Part shown: positions 6,899 through 15,402 of the stretch, piece after piece | Numbering within the stretch: position 1 is the stretch's first letter | How the letters are laid out: each line of letters begins with the position of its first letter | NCBI GenBank assembly: GCA_014084085.1 | Contig: NPFB01000196.1 | Span: 1-24,759, forward strand | Origin: Hondaea fermentalgiana | Lineage: Eukaryota; Sar; Bigyra; Thraustochytrida; Thraustochytriidae | DNA: 24,759 nucleotides | Reading direction: 5' to 3' | The notes under the pieces: model-generated | The model's input: only the letters and a program-made list of their open reading frames with translations | The model's database searches: none | What the model was told of the DNA's origin: nothing | Program-made: the position numbers and the translations under genes

Positions 6899-9195
6899 CC
6901 TCTAGCGCTGCCTCGCTGCCTCGCTGTCTCGCTGCCTGCCTTGCGTGACCGGCTGGGTGCACTAGGTGTTTGCTTGCTTGCTTGCTTGCTCGCTCGCCCG
7001 CTTGCTCAACAAGACTCGCGTCGTGGGTGGGTGGGTCGGGTCTCTGCCCTGTGCTGTGTCCCGCAAGACAAAGAAGAAAGAGGAAAGAAAAAGAGTCCCC
7101 GCGTCTCGCTCGCGGCCTCCACTTCGACGACTGCCCGCGCCGCGGCCGAAGGCCGACCTGCCGGCCAAAGCGCTCCGCCTCTCCTTCCCCCGCTCGCCGC
7201 GCGCAGCCGGCTTGCTCTGGTGGGCGCCGGACTCGCGGCGTGGAGCGCGAGAAAGAAAGAAAGTAAAGAAAGAAACGGCGGGTCTGCCGCGGCCTCTCCA
7301 GGCGAAACGCCCCGCGCGACACGCGCGCTCGGTCCCCTCTGGCGCCGCGCCCCTGCTTTCTCCCGGTGCGCGGATGTGTGTGCGTGCGCGCTTGAGAGGG
7401 AGGCGGAGGAGGGGGAACGTCGAGTGGAATGGAACGGAAAGAACGATCCAACGAAGGCGAGAACGAAGAAATTCAAAAATGCACGCACGCACGCTCGCAA
7501 CGAACCAAGGATCGAGCGCGCTGCAGTCTCTCTCTCGCGCTGCGATGCGCTGCGCTGCGATACGCTGCGATGCGACGCGATGCGCTGTCAGTCTGCCCGT
7601 CCGCCGGCGTCCGGATCCGGGCGGCGCGGAGCGCCGCGAAGCGAGTGGAGTTCGGCCAGGCTCGCGCCGCGCCGCGCAGGCGATTCTGCGAAGTGACCCG
7701 CGGGCCTGGTCCTCTGCTCGCTCGCTCCCGCGCCAACCAAGCCAAGCCCCCGCGCGCGCACGTACGTACCTGGGCGCTGCGCCCCGCCGCGCCGCGCGCC
7801 TGCCTGCCTGCCTGCGCGCCTGCCTGCGAGCCTGCCTGCGTGCCGCGCGCGCGATCTCGCTCGTCGCTCGCTCGCTCGCTCGGGTTGCGGCTCTGCCGGC
7901 GGCGCTCCCGCCCGCGCTGCGCTGTCTCCGCGCTGCTTAAACTTGTAGTCGCCGGGCCGCGCACCGCGATTTGGCTGTTACGCGGCGTTAACTTTTCGGC
8001 GCTCAGCAGCAGCTGCAGCAGCTTGCTTGCTCGCGGCGCGTCCACTCCATTCTGAGGCGAGCTCGGCCTCCACCGCGCGGTCGGCCGGTCCATCGATCCG
8101 CCGCTCGCTCGCATCCGCCGCGAAAATGCGCGCAGCGGAGCGCCAGCGAGCGAGAGCGGGCGGGAAATAAGAAAGAAGTCGAGCGACGACGCCTCGCCGA
8201 GAGCGGGGCCAGCGAGCCGAGCGCAGAGCCGAGTAACGCCAAGTTCATTGCCGCTTTTTAGCCCGAGACAATCAGGCAGGCAGGCAGGCACATCGACGCC
8301 GAGACAAAGAAAGAAACTACCTTGGCTCGCGAGCGAGGGAGGGACCTAACTTGCTCGCCGGCCGACCGAGGAGCGCCGGAGAGAGAGAAAATTGGGAAGC
8401 AAGAGCTGCGAAGCGGAGGTTGGCGAATGAAAGGATGGACGGATGCTCACCGAGACCGGCCGAGAAGCGGGAACAGCATCCATCTATACATTCGTTCATT
8501 GGCGGCCCGGAAGGGAGGGAGGGGCGAATCGCCCGCCCACAGTGGAACGTGTAGGAATGCCGCAGCCGTGGAAGACGCCAAGCTCACGAGGACTCCCGAG
8601 GCGCGGATTAAGAAAATTCATCCGTTGAGACACATCCGTGTGCACCAACACTGTGAGTTCATGGACACAGTGGCGCAAAAGTGTCTCCCGCGCAAGCGCA
8701 GAGATGGCGTTGGTGGCACGAGAAATCCGATTGCAAGCGTCGACGGAATTGAGCCTGCTCACCCCTTCCCCCCTCCGTCATCCTCTACAAGTTGTGATCT
8801 CGAAATTTCGCTTCATTTCAGTGAGCGTACGAGTGGAGCTGGTCGGCACTTTCTTTCTCACAACATCATTTTCCTGCTCAGGCGAAGAGGGACTGAGACA
8901 AAGGCTTCAGCCCGTGACCAGCCATTTTTTAATTAATAGAGTGTGATGTAGGCGTCGATGGATCAAAAGGAAAGGATTGGAAAGGAAACGAAAGAGGCTT
9001 GAGCAGCACCGCCGTGGACGAATGCGAAAGCAACAGAGTAGCGTGTGATATTGCTCGCGAGGGGGAAAAGAAGAAAAATGAAGGGGGAAAGGTTAAACCC
9101 AGCGCGCGTATTGTTTGGCTAACCCGAGCAGAGAGACTCATGACTTTACGCGATCACGTACATTCGTGGCCTTGCAAGACAAGAACCTGGTCCAC
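6899..9195. other. Long GC-rich spacer upstream of the PP2C gene
   Basis: I find no supportable gene in these 2.3 kb. From 6899 to about 8300 the sequence is extremely GC- and CpG-rich. It carries short-period repeats: tgcttgc/ctcgctcg units (about 6970-7006), gtgggtgg (about 7025), tgcgatgcgctgcg units (about 7540-7590), cctgcctg/cgcgcctg units (about 7795-7850) and caggcagg (about 8273-8291). This part is likely the PP2C promoter and 5' UTR. About 8300-9195 is less extreme and leads into the 3' end of the J-domain gene. Open frames on both strands are low-complexity Arg/Ala/Ser-rich translations. Confidence 0.6.
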
Positions 9196-9942
9196 TCATT
9201 TGGTGACCCATGATTCTGGAACCATGCGAAGCTGCTTGTTTGGTCCAAGCTTGCGGAGATTCTCATACGAATTTGGCTCAAGCCACTCACCTGTTCTTGT
9301 GCTTCGCCCAGCGCGAACCATGCGCTCCTTCGGTTGCGAAGCCCCAGGGGAACTTGACTGCGTTCGACTTGTTGCAGCATCCGTCCCATCAAATCGTTTG
9401 GGATCCTTTGTCTGCAAGGTAGAGACACCCACGTAGACGACCATCCATAAAGGCAAGAGCCCAACAAAAGCCCAGCGCAAATTCTTGCTGAAAAACGCCT
9501 CGGCATGGTTGACAAAGCGATCAACCCCTGTCCGAGGCCGCCGCTTGCGAACTGACGCTTCGACGCCTGTCATCCCCGTAGCTTGACGATAATGATAGTG
9601 AGCATCGAACTCTCTGCGCTTTACGGGTGATGAAAGCACCTCGTACGCTTTACGTACGCGGCGAAAACTCCGCGCTGCCATTGGACTTTGATTCACGTCG
9701 GGGTGGCATTCCTTACTTCTTGCACGATACGCCGCTTTGATGGCCGCCGCATCAGCGTCAGGCTCCACGTCGAGGACGCGGTACCAGTCTCGGTTGAGGT
9801 CGTCCTCATCGTCGTCGTCGTCGTCGCGATCCCGGGACCACCACGAAGAAGACGACGACGCCAGTCCGCGGCGCGGCCATAGGCAATCGTGCGGGCCGTC
9901 GGCGCCCAGTCGAGTCCGTCTTTGCGCCGCGCAGTGCAACAT
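9196..9942 (-). CDS. J-domain (DnaJ-like) protein with a C-terminal membrane segment, probably mitochondrial
   Basis: This 248-residue type III J-protein would stimulate an Hsp70 ATPase through its J domain. The N-terminus (1 to about 35) has Arg residues and a Ser-rich RGLASSSSSWW stretch, consistent with a mitochondrial presequence. An acidic run of Asp/Glu (40-48) follows. The J domain spans about residues 51-115: DWYRVLDVEPDADAAAIKAA, the HPD motif at 80-82, then RRVRKAYEVLSSPVKRREFD. There is no Gly/Phe or zinc region. A basic segment is followed by one hydrophobic stretch (157-176, WAFVGLLPLWMVVYVGV), which should be a single membrane anchor. The C-terminal tail of about 70 residues is hydrophilic. 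The start ATG has A at -3. It is divergent from the zinc-repeat gene. A role in mitochondrial import or inner-membrane Hsp70 recruitment is plausible but unproven. Confidence 0.88.
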   Translation of the reverse strand: MLHCAAQRRTRLGADGPHDCLWPRRGLASSSSSWWSRDRDDDDDDEDDLNRDWYRVLDVEPDADAAAIKAAYRARSKECHPDVNQSPMAARSFRRVRKAYEVLSSPVKRREFDAHYHYRQATGMTGVEASVRKRRPRTGVDRFVNHAEAFFSKNLRWAFVGLLPLWMVVYVGVSTLQTKDPKRFDGTDAATSRTQSSSPGASQPKERMVRAGRSTRTGEWLEPNSYENLRKLGPNKQLRMVPESWVTK

Positions 9943-10741
9943 ACTGAGCGATCAGGGATTGATCTTCGCCGGGTCGAGACCGGTCGGGGTCGCGCCGCTG
10001 GTGGGTCTCGGTCAAAAAAGTTGGCGACTCTCTCTCCTCTTGTGACTACTTGTGACTACTATGAGGCAAGGGTGGAGGAAGAAATGGAGGAACTTTGGGC
10101 GACGAGGGTTCGAAAGAACTGGCCTGCAAAGGCTTCTACGACAGCGAGCGTGAAAGACGAACGACGAGTCATTGACGACTTGGCCACAACACACATATAC
10201 CAAGAGAATAATCGTGCCTATGAAACAATGAGGGATGAACGAAGAGAGCTCCATGATGAAATAGTCCGCGTCATCTCACTATACTTCTTCTTTGTTCACA
10301 TCTTTGTGATTGCTCCTAAAATTTGCCTCGATGCTAGCTTCTGTTTTCGCCTTCTGGCTTGCTTGCTTGCTTGCTTGCTGCCATGTGCACACGCGCACAT
10401 GCCATGTATAATCGAGTCCGGGCAGGCGTCGTTTTTCTGCCGCAAAACAAACATGACTTTTGTAAAGCTTTGATATACAACAAGGAATTTCAATTCGATA
10501 GATACCTCAACCTACCGTGCCGCTCGCGAAAATCGGCAGCAAGTTCTACGGTTCACCTGCCAGGCTTTCTACCACATTTTCATTGCTCTTTTTGACTCTT
10601 TTGTTTTTGTTTGTTTTTTCCCAATCCACGCACATGCACACAGAAACATTATTCACTCTGCTCTTGCACCGCCACACCGGCTGGTGCGGAGCGCAAACGA
10701 GGCTGCCAGATAGTGGGCACTCATCACGCCCCTTCTCGACG
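9943..10741. promoter_or_regulatory. Divergent promoter region between J-domain and zinc-repeat genes
   Basis: This 800-base spacer must supply promoters in both directions. Visible structure includes a tandem 10-base direct repeat cttgtgacta (10039-10058), a gcttgcttgc run (about 10356-10379), a 7-base inverted repeat catgtgc/gcacatg (10382-10401) and a T-rich tract (about 10575-10620). The T-rich tract precedes the chosen ATG and looks like untranslated leader. I see no certain core promoter element. Confidence 0.45.
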
Positions 10742-13261
10742 ATGCCGCCTGCGCCCGGTGCGCGTCGCGCGGCCGAGAATGCGCAAACAAAAGATGGAGT
10801 TGAAAATGCCGAGGCAGCGTCCTTCTTTGGGAGCTTTCTTCAGAAGGACGTCTCGGGGCGCGAGCAGAGCGCTAGCGGGGACGTAGCGACTCCCGGTCTT
10901 GAAGACTCACCTCCCTCATCCTTGTCACCGCCATCATCCCCAGAGACTAATGATGAGACACCAGCGAACCCGACGTCACCCAAAGAATCGATAGGGGACT
11001 TTGGCCAACACAACGACGACGTTGAAAACGACAACATCGAGCGCGAAGACACAATAGAATGTGGCGAAGAAAACACGCATCTTGAAAGCCAAGGTGAGAA
11101 GATCGAACAGGGAGCCATCAACACCGAGACAAATGAAAGGCCCGAGGCCACTGGAGAGACGAACGAAAAACACAAAATGGAAATCAACGTGAAGGCAGAA
11201 GCAAAAATGGCTGAGGCCCCTGCAGCCAAATCAGGGCCCAACGATAATGACAAGGAGGACAAGACGAAAACCGAAATGAGCGAGACGGCAACCCACGCAG
11301 ATGCCAAACACGTAAAAAAGGCTCAGAAGAACGACGAAACTGATAGCTCCCCAGCCAGAAAAATTGCCAAGGACAAGCAAATGACTCGAGCGAGGGTGAA
11401 ACTCGAGGACATCAAGATCGAAACTAACACGATGGATGACGACAACGCGACCGAGATCTCGAGGAACGCCGAAGACAGCGAAGCAAAGAATGCCGTCAAG
11501 ACCGAAGCGAATGACCCAGGAGTCTTTGAAGCGGACATGGAGCAAACGACTCAAGTCAACGAGGATAGTAAAGCTACCAGTAAAGCTGCGTCAAACCTGC
11601 TCAAAGGCTTCGCAAACGATACAGACGCCAAAGTTGATGAAGAAGCACAACTTCCTGTGAAGCCAGAGACCATCGAAAGAAAAGTACATGTAAAGACCGA
11701 AACAAATGGCTCAGAGACCAATCTGGACGCCGAAAACAACGACACGGATGACACCGGGACCAATGCAAGGGTCGAAGGCGATGAAGCAATGGAGGCTGTC
11801 ACCAAGGGACTGACAAAGTCTCCCGCTGAAAAATGTGCAGGGAATCAACAAGTCGCTCAGGTCAACGTCAAATCCGAGACAAAAGAGGCCAAGATAGACG
11901 TCAAGGCCATAGGCAATGTTGATGGAGCACAAGTTCTTGTGAAGCCTGAGGCCGTCAAACGAGAAGATACTCCAGTCAGCAAGAGGACGGGGGGAAATCG
12001 AAACACACACGTCAACGTCAAAGCCAAGACACAGAAAACAAGGACTCTTGGAGATGATAGTGACTCAGAAGATGATGAGAGATCGAGAGTGAAAGGAAAG
12101 TTCGCGCCAAAGCACATTCGAACCACCCATGTACGTTCCCGTCACTCCACCGCTGCAGGCGTTGCGTCAACTTCCTCGACCTCGTCCGCAATCGTCAAAG
12201 AATCCATAGATCAAGGGCGCAAACCAAGCCCGAACAGAAAAAGGCGTAAAACTATCACCACCCAATTATCGCGGCCTACACGCGCTCGCAAGAGGCGCCC
12301 AGTTGCAGAGGATCTCCACTCGGATGACATTATCGACCGACGCGCTAGTACTCGCGTTCTGCGTCCTCGTCAAAGCACGAGCAAGATGACAGTCGCGTCA
12401 GCAGGCAGCGATTCGGGGAGTGAATTCTTGGACAGCAGCGGAGATGACGAGACCTTTCAGCCCGAGCCACCCGCCGAATTTGATGTACAAAGTGCCGCGA
12501 GCGAAATGCTGGACAGTAGCGACGAAGACGAGCTCCTTCAACCGATACGGCGTGCAAAATCTAATAGGCAACGAGTAACCAGCGAAGCACTTGACAGTAG
12601 CGATGAGGAAGAAGAATCTCGGCCTGAACAACGCGCGAAACGGGGCAGACGAGAGATTCGAGACAAGGATCAACCCGTTGTGCTCTTAAAAGTATGCTGC
12701 GTTCCAGAGTGCAAACGCAAAGCTGGGACCAAGAATCGCTGCGCCAAGCATGGCGGGCAACGCCGTTGTGAGGAGGAAGGTTGCCCCAAGCAAGCTAGTT
12801 TTGGGGGGAAATGCAAATCACATGGGGGCGGTCGGCGCTGCAAAGAACCAGGATGCTCGAGTTCGGCCCAAGGAAAAATGATGTTATGTATTGCACATGG
12901 AGGCGGCGACCGCTGCCAAGCTCCAGAATGCTCGAGCTCGGCTCGAGGCAAGACCAAATTTTGCGTCGCGCACGGAGGGGGTAGGCGTTGCCAAAAACCC
13001 ACGTGTAAAAAAGCCGCTGCAGGGAGCACACGATTTTGCATCCTTCATGGAGGAGGACGACGGTGCCAAGCTGATGCGTGCACGAGCTCGGCTCAAGGGG
13101 CGACCGATTTTTGTGTCTATCATGGAGGCGGCAGACGCTGCGAGGCAAGGGCGTGTCCAAACTCGGCGGCGGGCAGCACAACGTTTTGCAAATCTCACAA
13201 TCGCAGCTTGCGATGGCAAACAGCAGCTGCTTCTTCGAGTGCAAACCTAGGAGAGGCTTAA
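10742..13261 (+). CDS. Acidic SUMO-site-rich protein with C-terminal WRKY19-type zinc repeats
   Basis: This 839-residue protein is probably nuclear. Residues 1 to about 430 are highly charged and low in hydrophobics, with eight hydrophobic-Lys-x-Glu SUMOylation consensus sites (Lys following Val/Ile at 150, 219, 224, 252, 306, 317, 376 and 400). A basic middle region contains possible nuclear localisation clusters such as NRKRRK and RARKRRP. Three exact 27-residue repeats (560-640) begin SE-x-LDSS followed by acidic residues, suiting CK2-type phosphorylation. The C-terminus (652-822) has seven tandem C-x4-C-x(8-9)-C-x2-H modules linked by HGGGRRC, as in the WRKY19-like zinc finger family common in stramenopiles, plus a decayed eighth. 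I chose the ATG at 10742 (A at -3). The frame is open upstream through a T-rich leader, and an ATG at 10634 has a poor context. Base composition is richer in A than neighbouring genes. The function of the zinc repeats, DNA or protein binding, is not known. Confidence 0.87.
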   Translation: MPPAPGARRAAENAQTKDGVENAEAASFFGSFLQKDVSGREQSASGDVATPGLEDSPPSSLSPPSSPETNDETPANPTSPKESIGDFGQHNDDVENDNIEREDTIECGEENTHLESQGEKIEQGAINTETNERPEATGETNEKHKMEINVKAEAKMAEAPAAKSGPNDNDKEDKTKTEMSETATHADAKHVKKAQKNDETDSSPARKIAKDKQMTRARVKLEDIKIETNTMDDDNATEISRNAEDSEAKNAVKTEANDPGVFEADMEQTTQVNEDSKATSKAASNLLKGFANDTDAKVDEEAQLPVKPETIERKVHVKTETNGSETNLDAENNDTDDTGTNARVEGDEAMEAVTKGLTKSPAEKCAGNQQVAQVNVKSETKEAKIDVKAIGNVDGAQVLVKPEAVKREDTPVSKRTGGNRNTHVNVKAKTQKTRTLGDDSDSEDDERSRVKGKFAPKHIRTTHVRSRHSTAAGVASTSSTSSAIVKESIDQGRKPSPNRKRRKTITTQLSRPTRARKRRPVAEDLHSDDIIDRRASTRVLRPRQSTSKMTVASAGSDSGSEFLDSSGDDETFQPEPPAEFDVQSAASEMLDSSDEDELLQPIRRAKSNRQRVTSEALDSSDEEEESRPEQRAKRGRREIRDKDQPVVLLKVCCVPECKRKAGTKNRCAKHGGQRRCEEEGCPKQASFGGKCKSHGGGRRCKEPGCSSSAQGKMMLCIAHGGGDRCQAPECSSSARGKTKFCVAHGGGRRCQKPTCKKAAAGSTRFCILHGGGRRCQADACTSSAQGATDFCVYHGGGRRCEARACPNSAAGSTTFCKSHNRSLRWQTAAASSSANLGEA
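12419..12661 (+). repeat. Three tandem 81-base coding repeats (27 residues each)
   Basis: The units start at residues 560, 587 and 614 of the zinc-repeat protein and keep exactly the same length. Each opens with SEFLDSS, SEMLDSS or SEALDSS, followed by an acidic block. Units two and three also share a basic RRAK/QRAK segment. The length is kept in frame without indels while the middle has diverged. Confidence 0.85.
12695..13207 (+). repeat. Seven WRKY19-type zinc modules (about 75-base coding repeat)
   Basis: Modules of 22, 24 and then five times 25 residues cover residues 652-822. Each has two Cys spaced by four residues, a third Cys after eight or nine, then x2-His and a Gly-rich HGGG linker. 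The third and fourth modules are most alike (CSSSAQG and CSSSARG), indicating recent internal duplication. A degenerate eighth unit with RW in place of RC follows at 13208-13258. Confidence 0.9.
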
Positions 13262-13385
13262 TAAGCGGGGCTACGTCGTTGAAGAAGAAAGTTGACCAGC
13301 AAAGCTTTGCTTCAAAGAAGCACCTGCGTCAAAAATATCCTGCTGCTACAGCTTGACGAACTCTCGTTTTCAAATGGCGAACTTG

Positions 13386-13589
13386 TTAAGACCGTCTCCA
13401 CGTAAGACCAGGAGACGATTTCCCATATTGGTGTACGGNNNNNNNNNNNNNNNNNNNNNNNNNNNNNNNNNNNNNNNNNNNNNNNNNNNNNNNNNNNNNN
13501 NNNNNNNNNNNNNNNNNNNNNNNNNNNNNNNNNNNNNNGTCAAATCTCCGTATATTTTTGCTCCTGCTCTTATAAAAAGACGGTCTTAA
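13386..13589. mobile_element. Possible transposable element hidden by the gap (terminal inverted repeats)
   Basis: The left arm 13386-13414 and the right arm 13561-13589 are inverted copies of each other. The outer 12 bases (ttaagaccgtct and its complement agacggtcttaa) match perfectly, and the full 29-base arms match at about 23 positions. Both ends finish in TTAA, which would fit a TTAA-targeting element of the piggyBac kind. However, similarity to the copy at 67-150 seems to run past the right TTAA, so the boundary is uncertain. The interior is not sequenced. It could be a MITE or a larger element. Confidence 0.5.
13439..13538. other. Assembly gap of 100 N
   Basis: Exactly 100 unknown bases, the usual placeholder for a scaffold gap of unknown size. 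The real missing length cannot be inferred. A dispersed repeat starts at the first base to its right. Confidence 0.98.
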
Positions 13590-14112
13590 AAATCTAGAAA
13601 ACGCTGTTGGTAGAGGTGGCAATAAAAAACACCACGACTTTGTACGTATAGCCAGTCCGATTCTCAAGTTCTTGTTTCGGTAAATGTAAAAGCACAGTGC
13701 GCACCACAATCAGAAATGAAGGGAATATCAACTTGACCTTGAAGAGGATGGATACATTGCAAGTCTCGTTAAGCTTGTTGGCCAGGTCGAGTGACTTCAA
13801 TCAATCAGAAGCGAATTGCACTTGGCTTGGATTTGATAGAAGGGAGACAGACCCAGGGCCAAAGGGTTTTTGGGTGATGGAAAAAATGGAGGCCAGCTTC
13901 AACTGTTGTGCCCTACCCTTGGAACTGACGAGATCGTGCGTTTTATTTTACAATCTTGTACTTTTGGGCGTATATTTTTAAATTTTACTAAAAGGACCAA
14001 CGTGCGATTTGTGGATATATACAATGATGACAACGATGCGATTGATCAGATTCTAATCTATACTTTTACAAAGGACGGACGCTCAGGTTGATCGTGAGCA
14101 AATTGTTCAGTC

Positions 14113-15402
14113 TCACTTGTCTTGGCGCGAACCAGGAACATACTTGGGGGGCATGAGGGCATGCCACTGAAGCCAGCCGACGCAAATGCTGGCTCCGACA
14201 GCGTTGCCCGCGAGAACAGGCAAGAGATTGTCAAGGAAGAAGGTCTGAAGCGGGATATCCGCGCCGCAGAGAACGCCGAGGGGAACAAGAAACATATTGG
14301 CGACGCTGTGCTCGAGGCCGAGCGCAACAAAAGCAGTGACCGGAACCCACAGGGCAGCCATCTTGGCCGTGGAGGTCTGGGCGGTGGCTGCCTGAAAAAT
14401 GGCAAGGTTGACGAGCCAGTTCGCACCAACAGCCTTGCCAAAGGTCGCCACAAAAGCGCCCGAGGTCTTTTTGATGGCGACGCCCTTGGCAAAAGCGGCC
14501 GCCGCAGGCGTGGCGAGAATGACGGGCGCCACAAAGGCCGCCATGGCGGCGCAGCTCACAAAGTTGCCAGCCAAGCTGATGCCCCACAGTCGGGTGAGGT
14601 TCTTGCTCTTTTCCTCCTCGGTGCGGCGCTGGTCCCCAGAAATAAAGGGCATGGCGCCGTAGAGCATGTTCGAGGTGAGAAGGTCACTTCCCGTAAGCGT
14701 AATCGCAGTGAGGCCCATGGGGAAAATGGAGGCGGCCAAGACCTTGTGAAGACCTGGGGCCGAGGCCAGCATTTCTGCGCTGCCGCCTCCGAGGAGCACG
14801 TACAAAGCCGCTCCCCAGGAGAGAAAACCACCAGCCATAAGGCTCGAAAGGAAGATCTGCGAGTCAGGGCGCTCGGCGCGGGTCAACCCCATGTCGTTGA
14901 TGTAGGCCATGGTGCTCTGTCCTAGTGACAGTGGCGCTGCAGCCTTGGCGCTGTCCGCAATTTCCTTGCTCGGGACCGCAGCCGCCGGCGTCACAGCGGC
15001 GGCTGCCGCCTCGAGGAGCTTGCGGGAATCAACTACGTTGAGGCCAGCCGCCTGAAGTTCGCTCTCCGACAGCATGGTCAGGTCTCCGATGTTGCGCGCG
15101 CCAAAGTGCGCAAGGTTCGCGTGAACTTCGCTCGAGAAGTTGATGCCATGCAAGGCGCCATCGAGGCCCGCGACTCGGGCAGCGGGCGTGTCGTCCTCGT
15201 TACCAAGGGCAGATGAGCCCGTGACTGTCGCATCCACCACGTACGAAGAGGTCGTCGTGGAGGAGATGGGCGCGAGGGCCTGGCGCCACTGCCTGTTCGC
15301 AGGCGTGATGCGCGCAGACACCGAAGCCGCCGCAAGAGGTTTATGGCCATATACTGCGCCGCGACGGCCAGCCTGCGCGAGGAAGAACATACCCACGGTC
15401 AT
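14113..15402 (-). CDS. Formate/nitrite transporter family protein with an N-terminal SAM-like domain
   Basis: This 429-residue membrane protein belongs to the FNT family of pentameric channels for small monovalent anions (formate, nitrite, lactate and similar). The FNT fold covers about residues 160-415 with six hydrophobic segments. Signatures are GGFLSWGAALYV (191-202), FPMGLTAITLTGSDLLTSN (227-245, the omega-loop region), KAVGANWLVNLAIF (323-336), LGLEHSVANMFLVP (361-374, with the conserved pore His at 365) and DNLLPVLAGNAVGASICVGW (391-410). Upstream, about residues 78-135 resemble a sterile alpha motif: LAHFGARNIGDLTMLSESEL then AAGLNVVDSRKLLEA. Most FNT proteins lack such a domain and are about 270-310 residues. 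The first 45 residues are basic and could be an organellar presequence. The start has A at -3; Met5 is an alternative. The anion carried cannot be told from sequence. Confidence 0.9.
   Translation of the reverse strand: MTVGMFFLAQAGRRGAVYGHKPLAAASVSARITPANRQWRQALAPISSTTTSSYVVDATVTGSSALGNEDDTPAARVAGLDGALHGINFSSEVHANLAHFGARNIGDLTMLSESELQAAGLNVVDSRKLLEAAAAAVTPAAAVPSKEIADSAKAAAPLSLGQSTMAYINDMGLTRAERPDSQIFLSSLMAGGFLSWGAALYVLLGGGSAEMLASAPGLHKVLAASIFPMGLTAITLTGSDLLTSNMLYGAMPFISGDQRRTEEEKSKNLTRLWGISLAGNFVSCAAMAAFVAPVILATPAAAAFAKGVAIKKTSGAFVATFGKAVGANWLVNLAIFQAATAQTSTAKMAALWVPVTAFVALGLEHSVANMFLVPLGVLCGADIPLQTFFLDNLLPVLAGNAVGASICVGWLQWHALMPPKYVPGSRQDK

Larger units (their letters stand above)
13262..14112. 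other. AT-rich convergent spacer containing the assembly gap
   Basis: It lies between the zinc-repeat gene and the FNT gene, which converge here. The sequence right of the gap is clearly more AT-rich than the rest of the window, notably around 13930-14060. Apart from the gap and its flanking inverted repeat, I see no gene, RNA or remnant that I can name. Confidence 0.55.

Noticed and set aside
6962..8291. Several overlapping open frames on both strands in the GC-rich spacer
   Set aside because: All translate to Arg/Ala/Ser low-complexity sequence, overlap each other in multiple frames, and stay open only because stop codons are rare in such GC-rich DNA.
10105..10125. Sequence ggttcgaaag resembling a tRNA B box
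   Set aside because: No matching A box, acceptor stem or cloverleaf could be drawn around it. No other tRNA candidate was found in the window.
10517..10741. N-terminal extension of the zinc-repeat protein with a hydrophobic stretch resembling a signal peptide
   Set aside because: The upstream limit begins with GTG, not ATG, the hydrophobic part comes from a T-rich tract typical of leader DNA, and a secreted form conflicts with the nuclear-type features. The in-frame ATG at 10634 has a poor context.
12695..13207. Regularly spaced 75-base repeats that could suggest a satellite or CRISPR-like array
   Set aside because: The units are in-frame coding repeats with conserved Cys/His positions, which is a zinc-module array.
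14122..14925. Open frame of 267 codons antisense to the FNT gene
   Set aside because: It is a shadow of the transporter; its Gly/Arg/Lys-rich translation is not protein-like.
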